Notes under the pieces: model-generated
Told to the model about the DNA's origin: nothing
Databases searched by the model: none
The model's input: only the letters and a program-made list of their open reading frames with translations
Translations under genes and position numbers: made by a program
Assembly: GCF_005863245.1 (NCBI RefSeq)
Contig: NZ_VBUT01000016.1
Location: 1 to 63,026, forward strand
Length of the DNA stretch: 63,026 nt
Direction: 5' to 3'
DNA from: Nocardia cyriacigeorgica
Lineage (GTDB): Bacteria; Actinomycetota; Actinomycetes; Mycobacteriales; Mycobacteriaceae
Part shown: piece by piece, positions 18,519 through 28,020 of the stretch
Position numbering within the stretch: position 1 is the first letter of the stretch
Layout: each line of letters begins with the position of its first letter

Positions 18519-20075
18519 ATGACATCGACGCGCTCGGACTACGACGTGGTGATCGTCGGCGGCGGCCACAACGGGCTGGTCGCCGCCGCCTACCTGGCCC
18601 GGGCCGGCCGCTCGGTGCTGCTGCTCGAACAGGGCGCCGAGGTGGGCGGGGCGGCGGTGTCGGCGCGGGTCTTCCCCGGCGTCGACGTGCGGTTGTCGCG
18701 GTACTCGTACCTGGTGAGCCTGTTGCCCCGCCAGATCGTCACCGATCTGGGCCTGCGATTCGAGACCCGGCGGCGGCGGATCTCCTCCTACACACCGGTC
18801 GGCGATTCCGGGCTGCTCGTCGACACCGGCTCCGAGGCGCGCACCAGGGACAGTTTCGCCCGGCTGACCGGTTCGGACCGGGAATTCCAGGCATGGCAGC
18901 GGTTCTACGCGATGACCGGCACCCTGGCGCGCCGCGTGTTCCCGACCCTGACCCGGCCCCTGCCCACCAAGGCGGAACTGCAACACACGGTCGGGGATGC
19001 CCGCACCTGGGAAGTGATCTTCGAGCGTCCGCTCGGCGAGACGATCGAGGCGTGGTTCGCCGACGACACCGTGCGCGGCGTCGTCTTCACCGACGCGCTG
19101 ATCGGCACCTTCACCCACGCCCACGACCCGAGCCTGCTCCAGAACCGCTGCTTCCTCTATCACGTGATCGGCGGCGGCACCGGCGACTGGGACGTGCCGA
19201 TCGGCGGAATGGGCGCGCTCACCACGGCATTGGCCACCGCCGCCCGATCCGCGGGCGCGCAGCTGCGCACGGGCTGCCGGGTCACCGCCATCGAGACCGA
19301 TGGCAGCCGCGCCGAGGTCCGGTGGGCCGGAGGTGCGGTGGGTGCGCGGCATGTGCTTGTGAACGCGGCACCCGCCGAGCTTGTCCGGCTGCTGGGGCAG
19401 CCGGGCGGCATACCACCCGAAGGTGCGCAAATGAAGATCAACATGGTGCTGCGCAGGCTGCCGCGCCTGCGGGACGCCGCCGTCGATCCCCGCGACGCCT
19501 TCGCGGGCACATTCCATGTGGCCGAATCGTATTCGCAGCTCGAGCAGGCCTACACCGAGGCCGCCGCCGGCCGGGTCCCGGCGACCCCGCCCGCCGAGAT
19601 CTACTGCCACACCCTCACCGATCCCAGCATTCTCGGCGCGGATGCCGCGGGCCTGCACACCCTGACACTGTTCGGATTGCATGCGCCCGCACGGCTGTTC
19701 GACACCGATCCGGCGGCGAAGGACGAGTTGGTCGCCGCGACGCTGGCCCAGCTGGACGAGGTCTTCGCCGAACCCGTTCGCGACTGCCTGGCCACTGATG
19801 CCGACGGGAACGTGTGCCTGGAAGCGAAGTCGCCGCTGGACCTCGAGGCCGAGGTCGGCCTGCCCCGCGGCCATATCTTCCACCGCGACCTCGCCTTCCC
19901 GTACCTTCCCGAGGGCGAGCAGCGCGACGATCCCGCGGCGCGGTGGGGTGTGGCCACATCACACGCGAACGTCCTGCTCTGCGGGGCGGGCGCGCTGCGC
20001 GGCGGGGGAGTCAGCGGTATTCCCGGTCACAATGCCGCGATGGCTGTGCTGGAAGCCACCAGCGGCGGAAGATAA
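18519..20075 (+). CDS. Phytoene-desaturase-like FAD oxidoreductase (PYROXD2-type)
   Basis: A 518-residue flavoprotein. The N-terminal dinucleotide fold is YDVVIVGGGHNGLVAAAYLARAG with the following LLLEQGAEVGGAA. The C-terminal FAD motif is LCGAGALRGGGVSGIPGHNAAMAVL. The middle contains the conserved DVPIGGMGALTTALA segment. This arrangement fits the NAD(P)/FAD-dependent desaturase group that includes PYROXD2 rather than true carotenoid desaturases; no carotenoid gene is adjacent. ATG 18519 is chosen over upstream in-frame starts because the flavin fold begins there. Confidence 0.85.
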   Translation: MTSTRSDYDVVIVGGGHNGLVAAAYLARAGRSVLLLEQGAEVGGAAVSARVFPGVDVRLSRYSYLVSLLPRQIVTDLGLRFETRRRRISSYTPVGDSGLLVDTGSEARTRDSFARLTGSDREFQAWQRFYAMTGTLARRVFPTLTRPLPTKAELQHTVGDARTWEVIFERPLGETIEAWFADDTVRGVVFTDALIGTFTHAHDPSLLQNRCFLYHVIGGGTGDWDVPIGGMGALTTALATAARSAGAQLRTGCRVTAIETDGSRAEVRWAGGAVGARHVLVNAAPAELVRLLGQPGGIPPEGAQMKINMVLRRLPRLRDAAVDPRDAFAGTFHVAESYSQLEQAYTEAAAGRVPATPPAEIYCHTLTDPSILGADAAGLHTLTLFGLHAPARLFDTDPAAKDELVAATLAQLDEVFAEPVRDCLATDADGNVCLEAKSPLDLEAEVGLPRGHIFHRDLAFPYLPEGEQRDDPAARWGVATSHANVLLCGAGALRGGGVSGIPGHNAAMAVLEATSGGR

Positions 20076-20204
20076 TTCGGTTGAAAGCAGATCCTTCCTA
20101 TTATTTCGACCCGAGTATCGGGTGAGCGAGAATGGCGGTAGGGTTGGCGCCCGTGGACGGCGCCGATGCCGTCCGTTCCGTTGATCCGGCGCCGAGGAGA
20201 ACAG

Positions 20205-21614
20205 GTGGAGCTCGATACCGTCCGTGAGGAAAAAGCGATACGGGACTTGGAGAATCGCCTGGTCGACAGCCTTCCGGAGGCCACGCCCGAACAGGTCGGC
20301 AGCGCGGTGCAGAATGCGCACCAACGATTCGACGGACTACCGATCAGGGATTTCGTGCCGATTCTGGTGGAGCGGATCGTGCGCCGCGAACTCGACCCCG
20401 AACCGGTCGTGGAAAAGGTCGTCACGCGAATCGAAACCGCAACGGAGAAATCCGATAACGCAATTGTCGATTCGAATTCCGATTCTCGTCATCTGCCGGA
20501 AACCTTGCGGGCCGCGCTGCTTTCGCGCGGACGGCTGATTCCGGTGCTCGGGGCCGTCGGCGTGCTGGTGGTGGCCGCGGTCGCCGTGGCCGCCGTGCGC
20601 GATTCCGAACCTGCCCCGGCTGCCGCTGCCGGCGCACCGCTTACGGTGGTCGAGGGCGTTGTCGGCTCGGAGAAGATGGCGTTTTTCGATGATCCGCGCG
20701 TGGTGGACGCATTGGCGAAACACGGCATCGATGTCGATGTGCGACCGGCCGGTTCCCGCCAGATCGCCACCTCGGTGGAACTCGGCAACCTGGATTTCGC
20801 CTTTCCGTCGAGTCTTCCTGCGGCCGAACGAATTCAGCGTGAAGCCGGAGTGAGCCGACACTACACGCCGTTCTCCTCGCCGATGGTGATCGCGACCTTC
20901 CAGCCCATCGTCGACGTGCTCATTCGCGCGGGCGTGGTCAAGGCGGGCACCGTATCGACTTTCGACATGTCCGCCTACCTGGACATGGTCGCCCGCGGCG
21001 TGCAGTGGGACCAGATCGAGGGCAACACCGCCTACCCGGTGCGCAAGAACGTGCTGGTGTCCACCACCGATCCGCGTAGCTCCAACTCCGCGGCCATGTA
21101 CCTGGCCGTGGCAAGCTATGTCGCCAACGGCAACGCCGTGGTGCGGGGCAGCGCGGCCGAAGCCCATGTGCTGCCGCTGCTTTCGCGCCTTTTCCTCGCC
21201 CAGGGCTACACCGAGAACTCCTCGGAAGGGCCATTCGGCGAATATCTCGACGCAGGCATGGGGCCGGTGCCGATGGTGTGGGCGTATGAGGCGCAGTACG
21301 TGGCGGCGGCGGTCGACGGGCGGATCAAGCCGGGGATGAAGTTGCTGTATCCGTCGCCCACCGTGCTGTCCCGGCATGCTCTGGTCCCGCTGAACGACGA
21401 CGGTGACCGGGTGGGGCAGCTGCTGTCCACCGATCCGCAACTGCAAGCCCTCGCGGCCGAACACGGCTTCCGCACCGGCGATACCGCGAAGTTCGACGCC
21501 GTCACCGTGGCCAACGATGTGCCCGTCGCGCGCGATCTCATCGACGTGGTCGACATCCCGGCCTACGAAACGCTCGAGAACCTGCTCGACGGCGTGGCGA
21601 ATTCCTACAACTGA
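20205..21614 (+). CDS. Membrane-anchored periplasmic-binding-type protein with N-terminal helical domain
   Basis: A 469-residue protein with an unusual layout. Residues 10-65 form a three-helix domain (LENRLVDSLPEATPEQVGSAV, RDFVPILVERIVRREL) of the kind found alone in many actinobacterial proteins. One membrane helix follows at about 109-131. Then comes an extracytoplasmic type-2 binding-protein domain (LTVVEGVVGSEKMAFF to the C-terminus, with STTDPRSSNSAAMYLA and YEAQYVAAAVDG). The GTG at 20205 follows GAGGAGAACAG. The protein could sense a solute outside and pass a signal inside; no ABC permease is adjacent. Confidence 0.75.
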   Translation: MELDTVREEKAIRDLENRLVDSLPEATPEQVGSAVQNAHQRFDGLPIRDFVPILVERIVRRELDPEPVVEKVVTRIETATEKSDNAIVDSNSDSRHLPETLRAALLSRGRLIPVLGAVGVLVVAAVAVAAVRDSEPAPAAAAGAPLTVVEGVVGSEKMAFFDDPRVVDALAKHGIDVDVRPAGSRQIATSVELGNLDFAFPSSLPAAERIQREAGVSRHYTPFSSPMVIATFQPIVDVLIRAGVVKAGTVSTFDMSAYLDMVARGVQWDQIEGNTAYPVRKNVLVSTTDPRSSNSAAMYLAVASYVANGNAVVRGSAAEAHVLPLLSRLFLAQGYTENSSEGPFGEYLDAGMGPVPMVWAYEAQYVAAAVDGRIKPGMKLLYPSPTVLSRHALVPLNDDGDRVGQLLSTDPQLQALAAEHGFRTGDTAKFDAVTVANDVPVARDLIDVVDIPAYETLENLLDGVANSYN

Positions 21615-21646
21615 TCAGCGGGTTCGGCCCTGACACACGGCTTCTC

Positions 21647-21681
21647 GCGGTTCCCGGTGCGCTCACCGTGCCGGGAACCGC
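21647..21681 (+). terminator. Stem-loop between convergent genes
   Basis: GCGGTTCCCGG pairs perfectly with CCGGGAACCGC over a 13-base loop. The right arm lies in the last codons of the convergent sugar dehydrogenase gene. Confidence 0.5.
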
Positions 21682-22820
21682 ACGATCCGGTCGTCGCCGG
21701 CACGGACGTCGCCACGCCCGTCCGTATTGGATGTGGTCAGCCACAATGCGCCGTCGGGTGCCACCACCACCGTGCGCAGGCGGCCGTAACCGTCGCGGAA
21801 ATGATCGGTGGGCGCGCCTAGGCCGGTGGTGGTCACCGGGACGGTCCACAGCCGCTCGCCGCGTAAAGCGGCCGCGTACAGCGTGTTCGCGGTGATGGCG
21901 ATCCCGGACGGTGAGGCTTCGTCGGTGGACCAGGTCACCAGCGGATCGGTGAATCCGCGGCCGGTGCCGCCCGTGCCTTCGACCTCGGGCCAACCGTAAT
22001 TACGTCCCGGCTCGATGAGGTTGATCTCGTCGACATCGTTCTGCCCGAATTCGGCGGCGAACAACCGGCCCGTCGTATCCCACGCCAGGCCCTGCACATT
22101 GCGGTGCCCGAGCGAGTAGACGGGGGAGCCGGGGCGCGGATTGCCGGGAGCGGGAGCGCCGTCCGGCGTGAGGCGCAGGATCTTCCCGTTGGGGCTGTCG
22201 GGGTCCTGCGACGTGGCACGCCTGCCCGCGTCACCGGTGCCCACGTACAACATCCCGTCGGGACCGAAGGCGAGCCGCCCGCCATTGTGGTTGCCCGCCT
22301 TCGCGATCCCGTCGAAGACGACCCGCGGCGGTTCCCCGAGCCGGAACCGGACGATGCGGTTGTCCGTGGCGGCCGTGAAGTAGGCGTACACAGAGCGGTC
22401 CTCGGCGTAGCGCGGCGACACCGCGATGCCGAGCAGTCCGCCCTCACCGCCCGCGACCACACCGGGTACCTGGTACACCTGCTCGGCGGGTCGCCCCGGC
22501 ACGACCCGCAGGATCCGTCCGGTATCGCGTTCGGAGATCAGCGCCGCGCCGTCCGGCAGGAAATCCAAGCCCCACGGCGTCTCGATGCCGCGCACCACCT
22601 CCTCGCCCGCGGATAGATCCGGCGCACCGGCCGGTCGGCTCAACTCGGTCGTGGACGCGAGCGGCGGCGGTGGGGACTCGGGCCGATCGGAGCTGTCCTC
22701 GCCACACGCGGCCAGGCCGCAGACCAGGAGAAGTGCCGCCGCACCGCGGGTCGCTCTGGCATGGCGAGGCGATCTCGCGGTCGGAATGAGACCGGTTCGC
22801 TGGCGTACGCGCATGATCAC
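21663..22820 (-). CDS. PQQ-type aldose sugar dehydrogenase lipoprotein
   Basis: A 385-residue six-bladed beta-propeller of the soluble glucose/sorbosone dehydrogenase family. It carries a lipoprotein signal with lipobox LAAC (Cys 39), so it is secreted and anchored. Diagnostic parts are TPWGLDFLPDGAALISERDTG, GEGGLLGIAVSP, AGNHNGGRLAFGPDGMLYVGTGD and SLGHRNVQGLAWD, with the catalytic His in the GNHNGGR segment. PQQ-dependent sugar oxidation is the family function; whether this organism makes PQQ cannot be seen here. Confidence 0.88.
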   Translation of the reverse strand: MIMRVRQRTGLIPTARSPRHARATRGAAALLLVCGLAACGEDSSDRPESPPPPLASTTELSRPAGAPDLSAGEEVVRGIETPWGLDFLPDGAALISERDTGRILRVVPGRPAEQVYQVPGVVAGGEGGLLGIAVSPRYAEDRSVYAYFTAATDNRIVRFRLGEPPRVVFDGIAKAGNHNGGRLAFGPDGMLYVGTGDAGRRATSQDPDSPNGKILRLTPDGAPAPGNPRPGSPVYSLGHRNVQGLAWDTTGRLFAAEFGQNDVDEINLIEPGRNYGWPEVEGTGGTGRGFTDPLVTWSTDEASPSGIAITANTLYAAALRGERLWTVPVTTTGLGAPTDHFRDGYGRLRTVVVAPDGALWLTTSNTDGRGDVRAGDDRIVRFPAR

Positions 22821-22913
22821 TGACCTCCGGGGGTAGCCGCTCCCTTCGATCGTGCCCGCCGCCGCGCCGACAATCGACTACCGGCGCGGTGCGGCGTCAC
22901 CACGGATCCGCCG

Positions 22914-24263
22914 TCAGCTGCGCACGGCCTGCCGGTCCTCGACGACCTCGACCACCCCGCCGGTCCGGTCGCTCCGCATTCCCGGCACCCTCCAGAACAA
23001 CACGTATGTGCAGATCAGACTCAGCGCACAGATCCCGACCGCGTAGACACTGACCGCCAGCGACGAGGACCCGGCCGTCCACAGCGCAGTCGCGATGAGC
23101 GGCGCCAACCCACCGCCGAGAATCACCGACACCTGCACGATCAAGGAGGTCCCGGAATAGCGGACCGCGGGCGGGAACAGCTCGGCCACGATGATGCCGC
23201 CGACGCTGTGGCTGATCGGCAGCGCCAGACCCATACCCAGCAGCGCCACGTACACCACCGCCGCGTTACCGGTGTTCAGCAGCGGGAAATACACCGCCGA
23301 CCAGACCACCAGCGCGGCCGTGCCCGCGAGGAACACCCGCGCGGTGCCCACCCGGTCGGCCAGCGCACCCCACAGCGGCATGGTCAGACACCACAGCACC
23401 GAGGACACGATCACCCCGGACAGCAGGAAATCCCGGCTGAACCCCAGCGACTTCGTGCCGTAGGTGAGCGTGAAGACCATGAAGATATAGACCACCGCCG
23501 ACGTCGCGATCGCCGCGCCGAGGATCAGCAGCAGCCGCACCGGTCCCACCCGCAGCGCATCGCGCAAGGGAAACGCCGAGGTCTCACCGCGTCGCACCAG
23601 ATCGGCGTACTGCGCCGACTCGGTGATGGTGAGCCGCACCGCGAGCCCGACCACCACCAGCACCACGCTCAGCAGGAACGGGATCCGCCAGCCCCAGGAC
23701 AGGAACGCCTCGTCCGGCATCAGCGCGCTGGTGCCGAGGAACACCGCGTTGGCGAGCACGAGCCCGGCCGGCGTCCCCATCTGCGGGAAACTCGCGTACC
23801 GGTTGAGCCGGCCGCCGGACGCGTGCTCCATCGAGAACACCACCGCCCCCGCGCCCTCGCCGCCGAGCCCGACGCCCTGGATCAGCCGCAGCACCACCAG
23901 CAGCACCGGCGCCCAGAACCCGATGCTGTCGTAATTGGGCAGCACGCCGATCAACGTCGAACTCACACCCATCAGGATCAGCGACACCACCAGCGTGGCG
24001 CGCCTGCCGATCCGGTCACCGAAGTGCCCGAACAGCAGCCCACCCAGTGGGCGCGCACCGAAACCGACCGCGAAGGTGGTGAACGCGGCCAGGGTCCCGG
24101 CCGCCGGGCTCATCGACGGAAAGAACTGCTTGCCGAAGATGAGCGCCGACGCCGTGCCGTAGAGCATGAAGTCGTACCACTCGAGCGTGGTGCCTGCGAG
24201 GGTCGCCGCGGCGACTTTGCGGTGAGTCGGCGCGACGGGCGCGCCGGAGGGTCGTGCGGTCAC
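22914..24263 (-). CDS. MHS-type MFS transporter (metabolite:H+ symporter)
   Basis: A 449-residue 12-helix transporter. The family signature TTLEWYDFMLYGTASALIF opens helix 1. GHFGDRIGRRATLV is the loop 2-3 motif, and RLIQGVGLGGEGAGAVVF and GTPAGLVLANAVF follow. Relatives carry organic acids such as shikimate, alpha-ketoglutarate or citrate into the cell. It lies 54 bases after the F420-type LLM gene on the same strand and may be co-transcribed with it. Confidence 0.9.
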   Translation of the reverse strand: MTARPSGAPVAPTHRKVAAATLAGTTLEWYDFMLYGTASALIFGKQFFPSMSPAAGTLAAFTTFAVGFGARPLGGLLFGHFGDRIGRRATLVVSLILMGVSSTLIGVLPNYDSIGFWAPVLLVVLRLIQGVGLGGEGAGAVVFSMEHASGGRLNRYASFPQMGTPAGLVLANAVFLGTSALMPDEAFLSWGWRIPFLLSVVLVVVGLAVRLTITESAQYADLVRRGETSAFPLRDALRVGPVRLLLILGAAIATSAVVYIFMVFTLTYGTKSLGFSRDFLLSGVIVSSVLWCLTMPLWGALADRVGTARVFLAGTAALVVWSAVYFPLLNTGNAAVVYVALLGMGLALPISHSVGGIIVAELFPPAVRYSGTSLIVQVSVILGGGLAPLIATALWTAGSSSLAVSVYAVGICALSLICTYVLFWRVPGMRSDRTGGVVEVVEDRQAVRS

Positions 24264-24317
24264 TACTATCCGTTCAGCCTGCGGCGCAGCCGCGTCTGGG
24301 CAACAGCCGGACGACGC

Positions 24318-25238
24318 TCAGAGCTGAGCGCCCACCTGCTGGGCGATCAGCTCGAGATGATCCAGATCGGCGAGGTCGAGAATTTGCAGGTAGATCCGCT
24401 GCGCACCGATCTCGGCGTAGCGGCCGATCTTGTCGGCCACCTCGGCGGGGGAGCCCGCCAGACCGTTGGCCTTCAGCTCGTCCACCGCGCGGCCGATCGC
24501 GTCGGCCCGGCGCGCGACCTCGGCGTCGCTGCTGCCGACGCACGCTACCAGCGCGCTCGAATAGGTCATGGCGTCGGCCGGACGGCAGCGCTCGGCCACC
24601 GCGGCGCGCACGCGCTCGAACTGCGCGGCGGTGTCCTCGAGCGAGGAGAACGGCACATTGAACTCGGAGGCATAGCGGGCGGCCAGGCGCGGCGTGCGGC
24701 GCGCGCCCTTGCCGCCGATCAGCACCGGCACCGGATCCTGCACCGGTTTGGGCAGCGCGGGGGAATCGGTGAGCTGGTAGTGCGCGCCGTCGAAGCTGAA
24801 GGTATCGCCGAGCTTGGTCTCCCACAGCCCTGTGATGACGGCGAGCTGCTCCTCGAAGCGGGCGAACTTGTCGGCGGGAAACGGAATGCCATACGCGGCA
24901 TGCTCTTCGGCGAACCAGCCGGTGCCGAGCCCGAACTCGACCCGGCCGCCCGACATCTGGTCCACCTGCGCGACCTGAATGGCCAGCGGTCCGGGCAACC
25001 GGAACGTCGCGGCGGTGACCAGGGTGCCGAGCCGGATGCGCTCGGTCTCCCTGGCCAGGCCTGCGAGGGTGATCCAGGCATCGGTCGGACCAGGCAAACC
25101 GCTGGCATCACCCATCGCGAGATAGTGATCGGATCGGAAGAACGCCCCGTAGCCGAGGTCCTCGGCGGCCTTGGCGACCTTCAGGAGCGTGTCGTAATCG
25201 GCGCCCTGTTGTGGCTCGGTGAAGATACGCAATTCCAT
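24318..25238 (-). CDS. LLM-class F420-dependent oxidoreductase
   Basis: A 306-residue luciferase-like TIM-barrel enzyme starting MELRIFTEPQQGADYDTLLKV. Signatures include FFRSDHYLAMGDASGLPGPTDAW, RIRLGTLVTAATFR and MSGGRVEFGLGTGWFAEEHAAYGIPFP. This set is common in the F420-dependent LLM subfamily of mycolate actinobacteria. It lies in a minus-strand row: Cys-rich small protein, this gene, then the MHS transporter. The substrate is unknown. Confidence 0.9.
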   Translation of the reverse strand: MELRIFTEPQQGADYDTLLKVAKAAEDLGYGAFFRSDHYLAMGDASGLPGPTDAWITLAGLARETERIRLGTLVTAATFRLPGPLAIQVAQVDQMSGGRVEFGLGTGWFAEEHAAYGIPFPADKFARFEEQLAVITGLWETKLGDTFSFDGAHYQLTDSPALPKPVQDPVPVLIGGKGARRTPRLAARYASEFNVPFSSLEDTAAQFERVRAAVAERCRPADAMTYSSALVACVGSSDAEVARRADAIGRAVDELKANGLAGSPAEVADKIGRYAEIGAQRIYLQILDLADLDHLELIAQQVGAQL

Positions 25239-25294
25239 ATCGTCATCGTGCCGCACCGCCGGGCGGCGGGCGCGGCCGGCACCGCGCCGGGTGG

Positions 25295-25519
25295 TCAGCC
25301 GCGGCGTTGACCGGCGGTCATCGTGGTGGGCCGGACCCGATCGGCCCAGCCGCACGGCAGCGAACAGGTGGCCGTTACCCAGGTCTCTTCGTCGTCGTTG
25401 TCGAAAATGTGCTTGGTGGTGGCGGCACGTGCGGGATAGCCACAGGCACCGCATTTGCCGAAGTAGTTGAGGATCTCTTCGGTGTGGGTGATCGCCACGC
25501 GGCGATCGGGTTTCGTCAT
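25295..25519 (-). CDS. Small Cys-rich protein with CGACG motif
   Basis: A 74-residue hypothetical protein starting MTKPDRRVAITHTEEILNYF. It contains CGACG, then a later TCSLPCGW pair, which suggests a zinc-ribbon or small metal-binding fold. It precedes the LLM gene by 56 bases on the same strand. A second small protein with CGTCG is encoded in the steroid island at 44983-45240, but the two do not align convincingly outside the motif. Confidence 0.6.
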   Translation of the reverse strand: MTKPDRRVAITHTEEILNYFGKCGACGYPARAATTKHIFDNDDEETWVTATCSLPCGWADRVRPTTMTAGQRRG

Positions 25520-25832
25520 CGCTTCTCCTTCGTCGATGGTGGCACCGTCCAGTGTGCCGAAAATGTGGCTGGCGTCACACCGGATTCGGTTGGGAGTTGT
25601 CATAGGGCTGGTCGGACGGGTTTGGGGGAACGGCCAAGCGCGCGATCGGGGATCGGCGCAAAAGCCGTGGTGAACTTCGGGCAACAGGATTCGGGGGCCC
25701 TTACCGGCGGCCGCGGTGACGCCGAAAGGCGGTGGTGGGAACCACAACCCCGCTGTATTGTGACTGACGTTACACAGTAGCTACCCGCCGACCCGAGTTG
25801 TTCGTTGCGGGCCGACGAGAAGATGTACGCAG
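25520..25832. other. Divergent intergenic region
   Basis: No gene is supported. The region should hold the promoters of the minus-strand Cys-rich protein and of the plus-strand ligase gene. The stretch TGTGACTGACGTTACACA near 25759 has 4-base symmetric ends and might be an operator, but this is weak. Confidence 0.4.
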
Positions 25833-27938
25833 TTGGTTACCGACGTCATCGATGTGGTCGCTGAATTAGCGGCAAGCCGGGTAGCAGTATGGGATCTGCT
25901 GCTCGACGCGCAAACCTATCCACGTGTCTTCGCCGGCATCGGCGCCGCCGAACGCCTGGACGTGCCCGACCGCAACCCTCTGCTGGAACTGCGAGTCGGC
26001 ACCCCCGACACCGGCATTCGCATCCACCAGATCCGCGTGGCGATCGGCCGCTGGTACGAGAGCATGGAACTGCACAGCCCGATGCAGGGCAGTTTCGCCT
26101 CGATCCGGTTGAGCGGAGAGGGGGAGCGCACCCGCGTCTGCGTCACCTACTTCAGCCCCGGCCGGATGCATCCGCAGCTGGCGAAGCTGTCCAACGGCGC
26201 GATCACCGCATGGACCGAGGCCGGGCTGCGTCGCATCGAAGACATCGTGCGCGGTGCGCGCACCTCCGTGGTCGTCAACGGGGAGAACTCGCCGGTCCGG
26301 CGTCAGGTCGGCGTGCTTCGCCAGGTCATGACCACCGGCGTGGTGAACACCGGACGCCCGGACGTGGCCATGAAACAGCTTCGGTCGCTGAGCAAATGGG
26401 GCTTCAACCTGGCGGGCGGCTACGCCGCGGGCGCGGTCCACTCGCCCGACCGCATCGCCGTGGCCGACGACCGCGGCAGCCGCACCTTCGCCGAGATGCA
26501 CGAACGCACCAATGCCCTGGCCGGCGCCATGGGATCGCTCGGGCTCACCTCCGGCGACGCCATCGGGCTGCTGTCGAACAACCACGCGGGCATGGTGGAA
26601 ACCATGGTCGCCGCGGGCAAGCTCGGCGTCGATGTGGCCCTGCTCAATTCGGGCCTGTCCGGGCGGCGCATCGAAGAGATCGTGCAGCGGCACCGGCTCT
26701 CGGCGCTGTTCGTCGACGGTGAACTCGAAGAACTGGTCCGCTACCTGCACACCGACGTCCCCCGCTACAACACCGACGGCAGGCCGCCGGTGCCCGACCG
26801 CACCACCATCGACGAGCTGATCGCCATGGGGCAGTACGAGTTCCGTCGCCCGAGCCAACCGGGCAGGCTGATCGTGCTCACCTCCGGGACCAGCGGCCGG
26901 CCCAAGGGTGCGCGCCGCCCGCATCCGAAGGGCTTCGGCACCATCGCCGCGCTGCTGTCCCGGATCCCGCTGGGCATGGACGAGGCCATGCTCATTCCCG
27001 CGCCGCTGTTCCACACCTGGGGCCTGGCCGGCCTGCAATTGAGCACCGCCCTGCGCTCCACGGTGGTGCTGCCGGAGAAGTTCGACGCCGAGGACTGCCT
27101 GCGCCGGATCGAAGAACATCGCGTCGTCACCCTGATCGTGGTGCCGACGATGGTCAAACGCATCATGGATCTTCCGGTGCAGGTGCGCTCGCGCTACGAC
27201 ACCTCCAGCCTGCGCCACGTCGTCAGCTGCGGTGCGCCGCTGGCCGGGGCCACCGTGCTGCGATTCATGGACCTCTACGGCGACATCCTCTACAACGTCT
27301 ACGGATCCACCGAGGTCAGCTGGGCGTCGGTGGCCACACCGGAGGATCTGCGCACCTCACCGACCACCGCGGGCAGGCCACCGCTGGGCACCAAGGTCGC
27401 GGTGCTCGGCGAGGACCGCAAACCGGTGCCCATCGGTGCCGCCGGGCGCATCTTCGTCGGCAACCACATGCTCTTCGACGGCTACGTCAACGCCGCGCCG
27501 CCCGATGAGGCCGACGGCATGCTCGACACCGGCGACCTCGGCTATTTCGACGTCGCCGGGCGGCTGTTCATCGCCGGCCGCGACGACGAGATGATCATCT
27601 CCGGCGGCGAGAACGTCTTCCCGCGTCCGGTGGAAGAGGCGCTGTCGCATCTGCCGCAGATCAGCGAGGTGGCCGTGGTCGGCGTCCCCGATGACGAATT
27701 CGGCCAGCGGCTGGCGGCTTTCGTGGTCAAACGCGAAGGCGCGGGCCTGGATCCGGACATGATCCGCACCTACATCCGGCACCGGCTCAGCCGATTCTCG
27801 GTGCCGCGCGACGTCACCTTCCTGAGCGCGCTGCCGCGCGGGGAGACCGGCAAAATCCTCAAACGCCTGCTGACCGACGCCGGCGGCCCCGGACGCCCGC
27901 CCGCGATCGGTGGACTGGCGCTGCCCGGACCGATGTAA
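25833..27938 (+). CDS. Acyl-CoA synthetase with N-terminal SRPBCC domain (FadD12-like)
   Basis: A 701-residue two-part protein. Residues 1-145 look like an SRPBCC/START-type small-molecule binding domain (VVAELAASRVAVWDLLLDAQTYPRVFAGI, ITAWTEAGLRRIEDIVRG). Residues 190-690 form an AMP-binding ligase: P-loop LTSGTSGRPKGARR at 349-362, YGSTEVSW, MLDTGDLGYFD, GRDDEMIISGGENVFP and a final RGETGKILKR with the catalytic Lys. The ligase part resembles FadD12-type enzymes and should activate a carboxylic acid to its CoA thioester. The TTG start is uncertain; a GTG at 25854 is possible. Confidence 0.85.
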   Translation: MVTDVIDVVAELAASRVAVWDLLLDAQTYPRVFAGIGAAERLDVPDRNPLLELRVGTPDTGIRIHQIRVAIGRWYESMELHSPMQGSFASIRLSGEGERTRVCVTYFSPGRMHPQLAKLSNGAITAWTEAGLRRIEDIVRGARTSVVVNGENSPVRRQVGVLRQVMTTGVVNTGRPDVAMKQLRSLSKWGFNLAGGYAAGAVHSPDRIAVADDRGSRTFAEMHERTNALAGAMGSLGLTSGDAIGLLSNNHAGMVETMVAAGKLGVDVALLNSGLSGRRIEEIVQRHRLSALFVDGELEELVRYLHTDVPRYNTDGRPPVPDRTTIDELIAMGQYEFRRPSQPGRLIVLTSGTSGRPKGARRPHPKGFGTIAALLSRIPLGMDEAMLIPAPLFHTWGLAGLQLSTALRSTVVLPEKFDAEDCLRRIEEHRVVTLIVVPTMVKRIMDLPVQVRSRYDTSSLRHVVSCGAPLAGATVLRFMDLYGDILYNVYGSTEVSWASVATPEDLRTSPTTAGRPPLGTKVAVLGEDRKPVPIGAAGRIFVGNHMLFDGYVNAAPPDEADGMLDTGDLGYFDVAGRLFIAGRDDEMIISGGENVFPRPVEEALSHLPQISEVAVVGVPDDEFGQRLAAFVVKREGAGLDPDMIRTYIRHRLSRFSVPRDVTFLSALPRGETGKILKRLLTDAGGPGRPPAIGGLALPGPM

Positions 27939-28020
27939 TCGCGGCAGGTGCCCCTGCGGGCATGCGGCGCCATCGCGTAGGTTCTTCTACGCGAATGCCC
28001 GGCATGTTGGAAAGGCGCCA

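Noticed and set aside
17178..19883. A 901-residue minus-strand protein
   Set aside because: Only the part up to about 18308 (TerD) is real. The rest is antisense to the FAD oxidoreductase gene, with arginine- and glycine-rich composition and no domain.
23208..25310. A 700-residue plus-strand open frame
   Set aside because: It is antisense to the MHS transporter and LLM genes and lacks any domain.
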